A DNA stretch of 64,000 bases from Caloranaerobacter sp050286925 (GTDB taxonomy: Bacteria; Bacillota; Clostridia; Tissierellales; Thermohalobacteraceae), in contig NZ_JBFWFX010000009.1 of assembly GCF_050286925.1 (NCBI RefSeq), positions 1 through 64,000 on the forward strand, given 5' to 3'. Positions within the stretch are counted from its first letter, which is position 1. Every line of letters begins with the position of its first letter. This document shows, piece after piece, positions 49,912 to 59,237 of this stretch. The notes beneath the pieces are model-generated. The model was not told the origin of the DNA. It was given only the letters and a program-made list of their open reading frames with translations, and ran no database searches. Both the position numbers and the translations under genes were made by a program.

Positions 49912-51891
49912 TCATCTGTTAAGCTTTTCTTTTAATTCCTTAATTTTATCTCTAAGCTCAGCTGCTCTTTCAAACTGCAATTCTTCAGCAGCCTTCATCA
50001 TCTCTGTTTCAAGTTTCTTTATCAATTCAATTATTTCACTATCACTCATTTTCTTATCATTGTCAAAACCGTATTTATCCTTATCCTCAGCAACTTTTGT
50101 CGCTTCTATGATATCTCTTATACCTTTTCTTATAGTTTGTGGTGTTATACCATGTTTTTTATTATACTCCATTTGTATAAACCTTCTTCTATTTGTCTCA
50201 TCTATAGCTCTTTTCATAGATTTAGTAATAGTATCAGCATACATTATAACTTTTCCTTCTGCATTTCTTGCTGCTCTACCTATTGTTTGAATCATAGATG
50301 TCTCTGACCTTAAAAACCCTTCTTTATCAGCATCTAAAATTACTACTAAGGATACTTCTGGTAAATCTAAACCTTCCCTCAATAAATTTATACCAACTAA
50401 AACATCAAATTTACCAAGTCTTAAATCTCTTATTATTTCCATTCTTTCAATTGTATCTATATCCGAATGTAGATAAGTAACCTTAATGCCTATTTCTTTT
50501 AGATACTGCGTCAAGTCTTCAGCCATTTTCTTTGTTAAAGTAGTTATTAAAACTCTCTGGTCTTTTTCAATCCTTAAGTTTATTTCCTTAACTAAATCAT
50601 CAATCTGCCCATCTGTAGGTCTTACTTCAACTTCTGGATCAAGTAAACCTGTAGGACGTATAATTTGCTCAACGATTTTCTGTGAATGCTCTAATTCATA
50701 AGGGCCAGGTGTTGCACTTACATATATTACCTGATTAATAAGTTCTTCAAATTCTTCAAACTTCAATGGTCTGTTATCATAAGCAGAAGGCAATCTAAAC
50801 CCATGCTCTATTAACGCTTTTTTTCTAGACCTATCCCCAGCATACATTGCTCTTATCTGAGGTATTGTAACATGCGATTCATCTATTATCATTAGAAAAT
50901 CATCTGGGAAATAGTCAATAAGCGTATATGGTTTACTACCCGGTGGTCTTCCACTAATATGCCTTGAATAGTTCTCTATTCCCTGACAGTATCCCATTTC
51001 TCTAAGCATTTCAATATCATACATCGTTCTCTGCTGAAGCCTTTGAGCTTCTAAAAGTTTGCCTTGTGCTTTAAACTCATTTAACCTTTCTTTGAGTTCC
51101 TCTTCAATACTCTTAATAGCCCTTTCTATTTTTTCCCTTGATGTTGCATAGTGAGATGCAGGGAATATGGAAACATGATTTCTTATACCTATTATTTCTC
51201 CTGTAAGTGCATTTACTTCTACTATTCTATCAATTTCATCTCCAAAAAACTCTATTCTAACTGCATTTTCATTTGAAGACGCCGGAAAAACTTCAACGAT
51301 ATCGCCTCTTACTCTAAATGTACCTCTTACAAAGTTAATATCATTTCTCTCATACTGGATATCTACTAATTTTCTTATAACTTCATCCCTATCCTTAATC
51401 ATCCCAGGTCTAACCGATAAAACTAGATTTTCATAGTCAATTGGATCTCCTAATCCATAAATACACGATACACTTGCAACAATTATTACATCTCTTCTCT
51501 CAAATAATGCAGCTGTTGCTGAGTGCCTTAATTTATCTATTTCATCATTTATAGAAGCATCTTTTTCTATATACGTATCGGTCTGGGGAACATAGGCTTC
51601 TGGCTGGTAATAATCATAATAACTAACAAAATATTCTACCGCATTTTCTGGAAAAAATTCTCTAAATTCGCTGGCTAATTGAGCTGCAAGTGTTTTATTG
51701 TGAGCAATTACTAAAGTTGGTTTTTGCACTCTTTCAATTATGTTAGCCATTGTAAAAGTCTTACCCGAACCAGTTACTCCTAATAATGTTTGATGTTTTA
51801 ATTTGTTATTTATCCCATCTACCAAGGCCTCTATTGCCTTGGGCTGATCTCCCGTTGGTTTAAATTCAGATTTAATCTTAAATCGCCCCAT
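49912..51891 (-). CDS. uvrB: Excinuclease ABC subunit B
   Basis: 659 residues from ATG 51891 (AGAGGTG upstream; the longer frame adds 12 codons across the SD). Helicase-like: Walker A GVTGSGKTFTMANI, the beta-hairpin YYDYYQPEAYVPQTDTYIEK that clamps DNA, MIIDESHVTIPQI (Walker B), TIGRAARNAEGKVI, and the UVR motif near the C-terminus (AAEELQFERAAELRDKI) that binds UvrC. It verifies damage and positions UvrC. The gene heads an operon with uvrA and ygiQ under an SOS-type promoter. Confidence 0.98.
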   Translation of the reverse strand: MGRFKIKSEFKPTGDQPKAIEALVDGINNKLKHQTLLGVTGSGKTFTMANIIERVQKPTLVIAHNKTLAAQLASEFREFFPENAVEYFVSYYDYYQPEAYVPQTDTYIEKDASINDEIDKLRHSATAALFERRDVIIVASVSCIYGLGDPIDYENLVLSVRPGMIKDRDEVIRKLVDIQYERNDINFVRGTFRVRGDIVEVFPASSNENAVRIEFFGDEIDRIVEVNALTGEIIGIRNHVSIFPASHYATSREKIERAIKSIEEELKERLNEFKAQGKLLEAQRLQQRTMYDIEMLREMGYCQGIENYSRHISGRPPGSKPYTLIDYFPDDFLMIIDESHVTIPQIRAMYAGDRSRKKALIEHGFRLPSAYDNRPLKFEEFEELINQVIYVSATPGPYELEHSQKIVEQIIRPTGLLDPEVEVRPTDGQIDDLVKEINLRIEKDQRVLITTLTKKMAEDLTQYLKEIGIKVTYLHSDIDTIERMEIIRDLRLGKFDVLVGINLLREGLDLPEVSLVVILDADKEGFLRSETSMIQTIGRAARNAEGKVIMYADTITKSMKRAIDETNRRRFIQMEYNKKHGITPQTIRKGIRDIIEATKVAEDKDKYGFDNDKKMSDSEIIELIKKLETEMMKAAEELQFERAAELRDKIKELKEKLNR

Positions 51892-51926
51892 TATTTCACC
51901 TCTATTAAATAATATCCTAAATTTCA

Positions 51927-51940
51927 AGAACGCTTGTTCG
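51927..51940 (-). promoter_or_regulatory. LexA/DinR SOS box at the uvrB promoter
   Basis: On the minus strand CGAACAAGCGTTCT matches the Firmicute LexA consensus CGAACRNRYGTTYG except for the last base. It sits 6-20 bases after the -10, over the expected start site, where LexA would block RNA polymerase. Confidence 0.82.
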
Positions 51941-51945
51941 CTTTA

Positions 51946-51974
51946 ATTATATATTTTTATATTTTTCAAGTCAA
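51946..51974 (-). promoter_or_regulatory. Sigma-A promoter of uvrB-uvrA
   Basis: On the minus strand TTGACT (complement of 51969-51974) and TATAAT (complement of 51946-51951), 17-base spacer. The SOS box lies immediately downstream. Confidence 0.85.
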
Positions 51975-51997
51975 TAGATATTATTTTTGCAAAAATA

Positions 51998-52058
51998 GAT
52001 ACAAGGGGACGGGTTCTTCTGTTTCCTTTTGGATACACTAAAACCGTCCCCTTGTATC
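51998..52058. repeat. REP-like GC-rich palindrome (GGGGACGG/CCGTCCCC)
   Basis: GATACAAGGGGACGG (51998-52012) pairs perfectly with CCGTCCCCTTGTATC (52044-52058), 15 bp, around 31 bases with TTCTTCTGTTTCC. The core GGGGACGGTTC...TTGTTTCC type sequence is typical of dispersed REP-like elements mobilised by TnpA-REP (RAYT) transposases in Firmicutes. Its GC-content contrasts with the surroundings. No RAYT gene is in this window. Confidence 0.6.
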
Positions 52059-52287
52059 CTTTTCAATTATACTTGACTGGTAATATTATACAATATTTTA
52101 AAACTAAAGTCAAAATTCAAATTCTAGTTATATCATCTTTAAATTCCATTTCCCTTAATTCTCCTATTTAAAACTTAAGAAACTTATATTCTTAGGTTAT
52201 TCTAATTTATAAAATCTAATTTTAAAAATAGGAAGGGCTTATTTCGTATTTGTCGAATAATATAAAGTGAGATTGGGGGGTTGTATT
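52059..52287. other. Non-coding leader before the lipoprotein gene
   Basis: AT-rich, no gene visible. A short TTATAAAATC/TATAAAG pair of -10-like sequences is present near 52209 and 52259, but no -35 at a proper distance convinces me. Confidence 0.3.
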
Positions 52288-53850
52288 ATGAAAAAAGCAT
52301 TTTTAATTCTATTTGCCTGTATTACCCTAAGCGGGTGTAGCTATAAAACCAAAATAGAGATTAATAACAAAAAAGAAGCTAATATAGCTATAGAAAGAAC
52401 GATAGATTTTACAGTAGAAAAATCTTCTCTTACAAAAGGTTTCCAAACTATTCTACCTCAAGTAGAAATATTAAATTCTGATAATTCTCCTAAAATATTA
52501 GTAAATTTAGGAGTCGTTGAATGTGCTGATGTTATTATTGATAAAATAACGCTATTTAACAATGAAATAATAATTTATACAACTCGGATATTATCTACTG
52601 AAAATAACGATATTGTAGTTCCTCAATTAATTATTAGGTTTGATAATATGGACGTCAGCGAATTAAATAATAAATCTTTTAAAATTATTGGCACAAATTA
52701 CAAACCTATTAATCTAACTTTTAATGAAAATGAAATATTAAGCAAAATTTATGCAGAACTTAAAATAACACCAAGTTCTGCACCAAAAATATTTTTGGTA
52801 AAAGAAAATAATAAATTAGTTTGGAAAATACACCTTAACAATGTCTTTGACAGAACGCTTTCTAATAATCTTTTAACTGATTTAACAGTTAAAGTAGACT
52901 CCGACACAGGTAAAATTACCCATTTAGAAAAAAAAATAATTTCAAAATACTGTGGAGAAGGAAAAATATTGGATTTATCAAACAAATTGCTAATTTATAG
53001 TGAATATAGTACTAATGAAAATAATGATGAACCTTATCAGTCTTTGAATGCATATGAATTAAAAACAAATACATCTAGTAAGATATACTCTACTCATAAT
53101 ATTATAAAGACAGTTAAAATAAACAGTAATTCCGATTATATAGCTGTCATTGAAGATACAGGAAATTTTTCAGAATTGATATTAATAAATTTAAAAAATA
53201 ATATCGTTCAAAAAATACAAAATACTGACTTCTTAAACATAGATAATATAATCTGGAAAGATAATAAACTTTACTTTTCTTGTACCGATAAGAACAGTTC
53301 ATCAGTATATTCGTACAATGTTGAAAATAATAAAACAAATAAAATTGTGGAATTAGATAAAAAAATTAACGGGTTTGATATCTATAATAATAATTTGATT
53401 TTTACTGAATTTAATGATAGTACAAAAAATTTTAATATATATTTAAAAACAAAAGATGAATTTAAAAAAGTTGCTGAAGGTTTTTCAATAAAATTTATAG
53501 ACAAACAACATATAGCATTTCTGAAATATGATGAAAAATACGGTAAAAATATTCTAAATGTATTAGATTTAGTTAATGGAAATATAGATAGTTTGAATGA
53601 TTTTGATGTTGAAAAATATTCTATTATAGACAAAAATCAAACAATATTACTCGTAAGAAAAATAATTGATTCAGAATTTAGCTTATATAAGTATAATATA
53701 AATGATAAAAGCTATGAAAAAATATCTGATTCTATATCAAAAAATACTTTCTATAATGGTAACGTTAAACAAATTTTTATTGATGTCGATCCTTCTTTTC
53801 ACAATGGAATAAATAATAGAATATATGCTATAAATTTGCAAAATAAATAA
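52288..53850 (+). CDS. Lipoprotein with C-terminal beta-propeller-like repeats
   Basis: 520 residues from ATG 52288 (GGGGGG seven bases upstream). The signal ends in lipobox LSGC at residues 15-18. Residues about 100-210 are beta-rich, with WKIHLNNVFDR and VKVDSDTGKITHLEKK resembling a PepSY-like module. The rest has repeated WD-like strands (ILDLSNKLLIYSEYS, VYSYNVENNKTNKIV, ILNVLDLVNGN, SLYKYNINDKSYEKIS). It is Asn- and Lys-rich, like other surface proteins here. Function unknown. Confidence 0.72.
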   Translation: MKKAFLILFACITLSGCSYKTKIEINNKKEANIAIERTIDFTVEKSSLTKGFQTILPQVEILNSDNSPKILVNLGVVECADVIIDKITLFNNEIIIYTTRILSTENNDIVVPQLIIRFDNMDVSELNNKSFKIIGTNYKPINLTFNENEILSKIYAELKITPSSAPKIFLVKENNKLVWKIHLNNVFDRTLSNNLLTDLTVKVDSDTGKITHLEKKIISKYCGEGKILDLSNKLLIYSEYSTNENNDEPYQSLNAYELKTNTSSKIYSTHNIIKTVKINSNSDYIAVIEDTGNFSELILINLKNNIVQKIQNTDFLNIDNIIWKDNKLYFSCTDKNSSSVYSYNVENNKTNKIVELDKKINGFDIYNNNLIFTEFNDSTKNFNIYLKTKDEFKKVAEGFSIKFIDKQHIAFLKYDEKYGKNILNVLDLVNGNIDSLNDFDVEKYSIIDKNQTILLVRKIIDSEFSLYKYNINDKSYEKISDSISKNTFYNGNVKQIFIDVDPSFHNGINNRIYAINLQNK

Positions 53851-53856
53851 AATTTA

Positions 53857-53877
53857 AGGAGCAGAACATCTGCTCCT
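53857..53877. terminator. Bidirectional terminator between convergent genes
   Basis: AGGAGCAGA/TCTGCTCCT perfect 9-bp stem with a 3-base loop, between the lipoprotein stop (53850) and the stop of the PDZ gene (53879). Each side has a T-rich tract. Confidence 0.75.
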
Positions 53878-53878
53878 A

Positions 53879-55111
53879 TTATTTGTCTATGAATTTTTTC
53901 CTTAATTTCATAAGTGGACTTTCTATTTCTTTTACTACAAATGAATAAGTCGAATATCTCGGGATTGTCAAAATTCCCAGTTTTCTTACGCCGTAATTAT
54001 AATCCATATACTCTTTAGTATGATATTCCCCATTTCTATCTATATATTCAATCCATATGTATGCTGGATAGCTCAATAAAACATACTGAATTTCATCTTT
54101 ACTATTCACAGGATTGCCATTAACAGAAATTATTATATCTCCTGACTTTAATCCAATCTTTTCTGCAATTTCATTTGGCATTACATCTAAAATTTTTACT
54201 CCAAATTCTGGACATTCAAATTTAGGTTTTCCCCTCTTTTCCTTAGCCCTACCTAGCTGTATTAACCCTTCATGTGCTAAAGGCCCAAATAATGCAGCTA
54301 TATATTTAAATGCATAGACATAAGTTGATATAACAGATAATATTATTAATAAAATACTATATATAGACAAGTTTCTAGCAGATTCCTTCACTTTATTTTC
54401 AGGATAGTCGCTGACAGCCATATCACCATATCCCAAAGCTGCAATAACTCCCATCATTACATATGTTATATTATCTGTATTAAATAATATATTCTCAGGC
54501 CTAAATAATGGCCACCAATTAGGCATATTTACACCATCACTACTAATCGTTCCTCCAACTGTCAATAATACTATAAAAGGAATAGGCCAAAATCTCATCA
54601 TATTGAATCCGCCTACTATTTTTTGGTCTCTCTCAATATATATTGGTATTTTTGTCGAATCACCATCTACTAAAATCAAAAAACTTTCTATTAAATGTAA
54701 AATACCAACAATGGCCATTATACTTGATACATTCACTTTTGGATAACCAAATATTAAATATGATAAAGATATAATACCTCCTGCATATGAAAAACAAATA
54801 AATCGAGGATGGATTAACATCAAAACAACTGCTAACAAAAATATGTATTTAAAATCGTTAGCTTGTATTGTAACTCCTAATAAAATAATGATTAAACTTC
54901 CCAAAATACCTCCTAAAGTACCATTTACCATAGATGAAAAAATTCTCATAAGATTTGATTTTTTGTTTATACCCAATATCTTTTTTTCCATTTTACCAAT
55001 CTTTTTATATTGGAAATATAATAAAATTATTATCCCCCAATATACTGGATTTAAAAACACTTGTAATAGCGTTAAAACTAATAGGTATAATATCTCTAAT
55101 ATTTTTATCAT
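53879..55111 (-). CDS. Polytopic membrane protein with C-terminal PDZ domain (MinJ-like)
   Basis: 410 residues from ATG 55111 (GGAGTG six bases upstream). About six to eight helices occupy residues 1-290 (LYLLVLTLLQVFLNPVYWG, LGGILGSLIIILLGV, ILHLIESFLILVDG, FIVLLTVGGTISSD). A PDZ domain follows near 300-375 (VMPNEIAEKIGLKSGDIIIS, NGNPVNSKDE). The topology and the neighbourhood (ftsE, ftsX, M23 hydrolase, ctpA on the same strand) recall B. subtilis MinJ, a bridge between DivIVA and MinD located beside ftsEX-ctpB. I infer a role in division-site control. Confidence 0.72.
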   Translation of the reverse strand: MIKILEILYLLVLTLLQVFLNPVYWGIIILLYFQYKKIGKMEKKILGINKKSNLMRIFSSMVNGTLGGILGSLIIILLGVTIQANDFKYIFLLAVVLMLIHPRFICFSYAGGIISLSYLIFGYPKVNVSSIMAIVGILHLIESFLILVDGDSTKIPIYIERDQKIVGGFNMMRFWPIPFIVLLTVGGTISSDGVNMPNWWPLFRPENILFNTDNITYVMMGVIAALGYGDMAVSDYPENKVKESARNLSIYSILLIILSVISTYVYAFKYIAALFGPLAHEGLIQLGRAKEKRGKPKFECPEFGVKILDVMPNEIAEKIGLKSGDIIISVNGNPVNSKDEIQYVLLSYPAYIWIEYIDRNGEYHTKEYMDYNYGVRKLGILTIPRYSTYSFVVKEIESPLMKLRKKFIDK

Positions 55112-55150
55112 AAAGAACACTCCAATATCAAATATCTATTCCCATATACA

Positions 55151-55185
55151 AATAATAACCATTAGAATAACTAATGGCTATTATT
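55151..55185 (-). terminator. Hairpin after ctpA
   Basis: AATAATAACCATTAG/CTAATGGCTATTATT (55151-55165 with 55171-55185, one mismatch) and a 5-base loop. It touches the ctpA stop codon. On the minus strand TTATTATTTG follows; the plus side has the better T-run. Confidence 0.55.
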
Positions 55186-56407
55186 TTATTTTTGACTTAA
55201 TTATTTCTATAGCTTTTTTAAGCTGTATATCTTCTTTAATATTATCTACTCCTATCCTCTGAACATCTTCAGGAAGCTCAACAATTACATCAGGAGTTAT
55301 CCCTATACCGTGAATATTAGTACCATTAGGTGTAAAATACTCTGAAACTGTTAACTTAAACCCAGAACCATCACTTAACGGCTTTATTCTTTGAACTATT
55401 CCTTTACCAAATGTCTTAGTACCTACTAAAATCCCCGTTTTAGTATCTTTTATAGCACCTGCTAGTATCTCTGAAGCACTTGCACTACCACCATTTACAA
55501 GTAGCACTAAAGGTAAACCTAATTTCTTAGAATCAGATTTTAAATACTCTCTTTCTTTATTTTTCGTTTCTGTATAAACAATAACTCCTTTTCCCATAAG
55601 CTCATCTGCTATCTGCGCACATTCACTTAATAATCCACCTGGGTTATTTCTCAAATCTATAATTAATCCTTTCATCCCTTTATTTTTAAGGTTATTTAGA
55701 TGTTTTTTGAAATCTTCATAAGTCAATTCATCAAAAGACACTATCCTAATATAACCAATTTTATTTTCCAACATTTTTGATTTTACAGTTTTTAATCTTA
55801 TCTCTTCCCTAACTATATTTAGATCAATAAATTTATTATTTCCATCTTTATCTGTTCTAAGAATAGTAATATTTACACTAGTACCCGGTTTTCCCTTCAT
55901 CAATTTAACAGCATCATCCATCTTATCAGCAGTAAATTCTTTTCCATTTACTTTAATTATCTTATCTCCTGTTTTTATTCCCGCTCTCTCTCCAGGAGTA
56001 TCTTCTATAGGTGATACTACAGTAATTAAATTGTCCTCTCCAGGAGTTACTATTACGCCAATCCCTTGGTAAGTTCCTTTTGTATGTTCCATAAAATCAG
56101 CGAACTCTTCTTTAGTCATATATACCGAATAAGGATCTCCTAAAGCCTCAAACATACCTTTTAACTGTCCCTCTAATAAATCCTCTTCGTCTACATCTTT
56201 CAAATAATTTTTCTTAATAAAATTCTCTAGTGCCATAACTTTACTATATTTCTCATAAGTTGCTACCAAATCTTCATAATAGTCTTTTGTAATTACAACT
56301 TTATCCTTTATTGTAATCTGAATCATATTACTAATAGTAAAAGTAAGTAAACTTGAAAGTATAATAATTATAATAGCTCCATACAATGCCTTTCTTCTTG
56401 TTATCAT
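55181..56407 (-). CDS. C-terminal processing protease (S41 family) with PDZ domain
   Basis: 408 residues from ATG 56407 (GAGGTG eight bases upstream; TTG three bases earlier is possible). One N-terminal helix (ALYGAIIIIILSSLLTFTI) anchors it outside. A PDZ domain covers about 110-190 (GTYQGIGVIV, GERAGIKTGDKIIKVNG). The S41 catalytic residues are Ser in NGGSASASEILAGAI and Lys in GTKTFGKGIVQ. This is a CtpA/CtpB-like tail-specific protease. In Bacillus CtpB cleaves sporulation or signalling substrates. It is located between the M23 hydrolase and the MinJ-like gene. Confidence 0.93.
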   Translation of the reverse strand: MITRRKALYGAIIIIILSSLLTFTISNMIQITIKDKVVITKDYYEDLVATYEKYSKVMALENFIKKNYLKDVDEEDLLEGQLKGMFEALGDPYSVYMTKEEFADFMEHTKGTYQGIGVIVTPGEDNLITVVSPIEDTPGERAGIKTGDKIIKVNGKEFTADKMDDAVKLMKGKPGTSVNITILRTDKDGNNKFIDLNIVREEIRLKTVKSKMLENKIGYIRIVSFDELTYEDFKKHLNNLKNKGMKGLIIDLRNNPGGLLSECAQIADELMGKGVIVYTETKNKEREYLKSDSKKLGLPLVLLVNGGSASASEILAGAIKDTKTGILVGTKTFGKGIVQRIKPLSDGSGFKLTVSEYFTPNGTNIHGIGITPDVIVELPEDVQRIGVDNIKEDIQLKKAIEIIKSKIK

Positions 56408-56498
56408 CAATATTTCACCTCGTAAAATATTCTAGTATTTTATTTTATTAAACATATGTAAACATTATACCACCATAGCCAGTTTTTTTCAAAAAGTT

Positions 56499-56528
56499 AA
56501 ATAAGCAAGCGTATCCACTTGCTTATTT
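56499..56528 (-). terminator. Terminator after the M23 hydrolase
   Basis: AAATAAGCAAG/CTTGCTTATTT perfect stem (56499-56509 with 56518-56528), 8-base loop, including the stop codon. AACTTTTTG follows on the minus strand. Confidence 0.75.
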
Positions 56529-57647
56529 ACCTTTTACCCATGGTAATGGATCCACAACTTTACCATCTCTTCTTACTTCAAAGTGCAAATGTGGACCAGT
56601 TGAATACCCTGTACTTCCTGCTTTAGATATAACTTGTCCTTTTTCAACTTTTTGCCCTTTCTTTACTAATAAACGAGAGTTATGTGCATATAATGTTGAA
56701 ATCCCTCCACCATGATCTATCCAAACTACCTTACCATATCCTCCAAGCCATCCAGCATACTGAACGACACCTTTATTAGCTGCTACTATTTTACCACCTA
56801 GAGGAACTGCTATATCTATACCTGTATGAAGCTTTTTCTTCTTAAGAATAGGATGTATTCTATAACCAAAGTAAGAAGTTATTCTGTAATAACCCGGTGC
56901 TGGCCATAGCATCTTACCTCCAGCGTATTTAGCAGCTATCTGTTCTCTCCTTATTTTCTCTTCTAATTTCTTTGATAGCTTAATCAATTCGTCTTCTTGT
57001 TTTTCAAGTTCATTAATATTTTTCTTTAATTCCTTCATCATACTTTCTTTTGCTCTAGTAGCAACTAACAGCTTACTTTTTTTGTCTTCCATTTTCCTCT
57101 TTATGTTCTCTACCATGTTTAACTGATTTTCTAAAGTTTTCTTTTTAGTTGAAATAATCTCTCTCTGCTCCTTCATATACTTAAGCATATTTACATCATG
57201 AGCTATTATCCTCTTTACCATATCTAATCTTGAAAAAAAATCACTTATATTCTTAGACTCTAAAAGTACTTCTAAATATCCAATAGTTCCATTTTTGTAT
57301 ATAACTCTTAATCTCGAGTTTAAAATATCATTTTTAGCCTTAATATTATTTTCAGCCTGCAAAAGCTCATTCTTCGTAACCTCAATATTGGCATTAAGTT
57401 CTTTTAATTGATTTTCTACTTCTTGCAGCTCTCTATCAGCCTTATCAATCTGCTCATCTAACTTCTTTATTTCTCTTGATACTCTATTATATTCATCTTT
57501 ATTTTGTTTCAATTCTTCTCTTATTTTCTCTAACCCTTTATTAACCTCTTGTAATTTCTTCTTATCTTCGCTAGATCCATAAACAAAAGATACATTTATC
57601 AGCAATATAATGATCAACAGAAATGATATCTTTCTCCTACAATCCAA
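56523..57647 (-). CDS. Exported coiled-coil M23 peptidoglycan hydrolase (EnvC/CwlO-like)
   Basis: 374 residues from TTG 57647, eight bases after GGGGGG. A signal peptide (FLLIIILLINVSFVYG) is followed by a long coiled coil (about 27-240, EELKQNKDEYNRVSREIKKL and onward). The LytM/M23 metallopeptidase domain covers about 250-370, with zinc ligands in HTGIDIAVP (His, Asp) and HLHFEV, and YGKVVWIDHGGG. FtsEX-controlled hydrolases (EnvC, PcsB, CwlO) share this layout. It lies 17 bases after ftsX, so FtsX likely drives it through the coiled coil. Confidence 0.92.
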   Translation of the reverse strand: MDCRRKISFLLIIILLINVSFVYGSSEDKKKLQEVNKGLEKIREELKQNKDEYNRVSREIKKLDEQIDKADRELQEVENQLKELNANIEVTKNELLQAENNIKAKNDILNSRLRVIYKNGTIGYLEVLLESKNISDFFSRLDMVKRIIAHDVNMLKYMKEQREIISTKKKTLENQLNMVENIKRKMEDKKSKLLVATRAKESMMKELKKNINELEKQEDELIKLSKKLEEKIRREQIAAKYAGGKMLWPAPGYYRITSYFGYRIHPILKKKKLHTGIDIAVPLGGKIVAANKGVVQYAGWLGGYGKVVWIDHGGGISTLYAHNSRLLVKKGQKVEKGQVISKAGSTGYSTGPHLHFEVRRDGKVVDPLPWVKGK

Positions 57648-57664
57648 TAGCCTGTCCCCCCTTT

Positions 57665-58561
57665 TTACACATTAAGGAACTTTCTTAAAGATACAATACT
57701 ACCCAAGACACCTATTCCGATACCAATTGCAGTAAACATAATTATTATGTCATCAAGTATTTCATAGTACGGAATCATATATACCGTAAATAATACATAC
57801 AATTTTTCATTAACAACTAAAAATAAATATTTGTAACTAAAACAAACCACCAATATAGCTAAAATCGAACCAATAGCTCCAAGAAAAATACCTTCCAGAA
57901 TAAATGGACCTCTTATATATCCATTTGTAGCACCTATATACTTCATAATATTTATCTCTCTTTTCCTAGCTGCTACAGTAAGCTTTATTGTATTAGAGAT
58001 TATAAATATCGACACCAAAATCAATATACTAATAACTACAAGCCCACCGACTCTTATAAAATTCGATATAGTAACCATTTTTTCAACAATATCTTTATAA
58101 TATTTTATATCTTCAATTCCTGTCAGACCATTTATACGATTAACTACATCTTCTGCATACTTAATATCTTTAAGTTGTATTATATAAGAGTTAGGTAATG
58201 GATTTTTTTCTAATCCTTCAAGTAAATACGCTTCATTGCCCCATTCCTTTTTTAATACCTCTAAAGCCTGTTCTTTAGACTGATAAATAACGGCTAATAC
58301 TCCATCTAGTTCTCTTAACTTTTCTCCAATCTTCTCAATCTGTTCTTCATTTATATCATCTTCAAGATAAACTTGTATTTCATCAAATTGCTCTTTTGTC
58401 ATACTAGTTAAGTTATTTATATTTAATACAATCACCAATACAATACCTAAAATAATTAGTACCGACATAACAGAACCAATAGATGCTAAACTCATCATTC
58501 GATTTCTCCACATACCAACAAAGCCCTGTTTAATGATGTTTTTAAATAGTCTAAACTTCAT
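57665..58561 (-). CDS. ftsX: Cell-division ABC transporter-like permease FtsX
   Basis: 298 residues from ATG 58561. The first helix VMSVLIILGIVLVIVLNI is followed by an extracellular loop of about 120 residues (EIQVYLEDDINEEQIEKIGE) that contacts the hydrolase. Three more helices end the protein (VISILILVSIFIISNTIKL, FLGAIGSILAILVVC, IMFTAIGIGIGVLGSIV). RKREINIMKYIGATNGYIRG is the FtsX coupling motif. The ATG overlaps the end of ftsE by 11 bases, so the pair is translationally coupled. FtsEX here is a signalling complex, not a transporter. Confidence 0.95.
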   Translation of the reverse strand: MKFRLFKNIIKQGFVGMWRNRMMSLASIGSVMSVLIILGIVLVIVLNINNLTSMTKEQFDEIQVYLEDDINEEQIEKIGEKLRELDGVLAVIYQSKEQALEVLKKEWGNEAYLLEGLEKNPLPNSYIIQLKDIKYAEDVVNRINGLTGIEDIKYYKDIVEKMVTISNFIRVGGLVVISILILVSIFIISNTIKLTVAARKREINIMKYIGATNGYIRGPFILEGIFLGAIGSILAILVVCFSYKYLFLVVNEKLYVLFTVYMIPYYEILDDIIIMFTAIGIGIGVLGSIVSLRKFLNV

Positions 58562-59237
58562 AATCGTACACACCCTTCAACTCATCTTTTACAACTCTTC
58601 CTTTTTCTAGTGCTATAACTCTTCTTCTCATAGCATTTACTATATCTCTCGCGTGGGTGGCCATAAGAACCGTAGTTCCCCTTCTATTTATTTCTTTTAG
58701 TAATCCCATAATTTCCCATGCTGTGTCAGGATCAAGATTCCCTGTAGGTTCATCTGCAATTAAAACCGTTGGTCTATTAACTAAAGCTCTCGCTATTGAA
58801 ACTCTCTGCTGTTCACCACCAGATAATTGGTCTGGATAACTATGGGCTTTATTACTCAATCCAACCATACTCAACACCATAGGTACTTGTCTTCTTATTT
58901 CTTTTGATGAACTTCCTACTATTTCCATAGCAAATGCCACATTTTCATAAACTGTTTTATTCTTTAATAATCTAAAATCCTGAAATACTACCCCTATATT
59001 TCTCCTAATATAAGGTATTCTTCTATTTTTAACTTTTGTAATATCCATATTATTGAGATATATCTTACCATCTGTAGGATCTTCTTCTTTTAAAAGTAAT
59101 TTTATTAATGTGGATTTACCAGCACCACTTGAACCAACTATAAAAACAAATTCGCCTTTATCTATGTGAATATTTATATTCGACAGTGCTTTCACACCAT
59201 TACTATATTCTTTACTAACATTTATAAAGTCTATCAT
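58551..59237 (-). CDS. ftsE: Cell-division ATP-binding protein FtsE
   Basis: 228 residues from ATG 59237 (GGAGTG upstream; the in-frame upstream extension has no SD). Walker A VGSSGAGKSTLIKLL, Q-loop NIGVVFQDFRLL, signature LSGGEQQRVSIARAL, Walker B VLIADEPTGNLDPD and the His switch MATHARDIV. It pairs with FtsX and couples ATP hydrolysis to wall hydrolase activation during division or elongation. First gene of ftsEX-M23-ctpA. Confidence 0.96.
   Translation of the reverse strand: MIDFINVSKEYSNGVKALSNINIHIDKGEFVFIVGSSGAGKSTLIKLLLKEEDPTDGKIYLNNMDITKVKNRRIPYIRRNIGVVFQDFRLLKNKTVYENVAFAMEIVGSSSKEIRRQVPMVLSMVGLSNKAHSYPDQLSGGEQQRVSIARALVNRPTVLIADEPTGNLDPDTAWEIMGLLKEINRRGTTVLMATHARDIVNAMRRRVIALEKGRVVKDELKGVYDYEV

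Noticed and set aside
49808..50290. 160-codon plus-strand frame
   Set aside because: Antisense to uvrB and uvrA; composition is a shadow of their codons.
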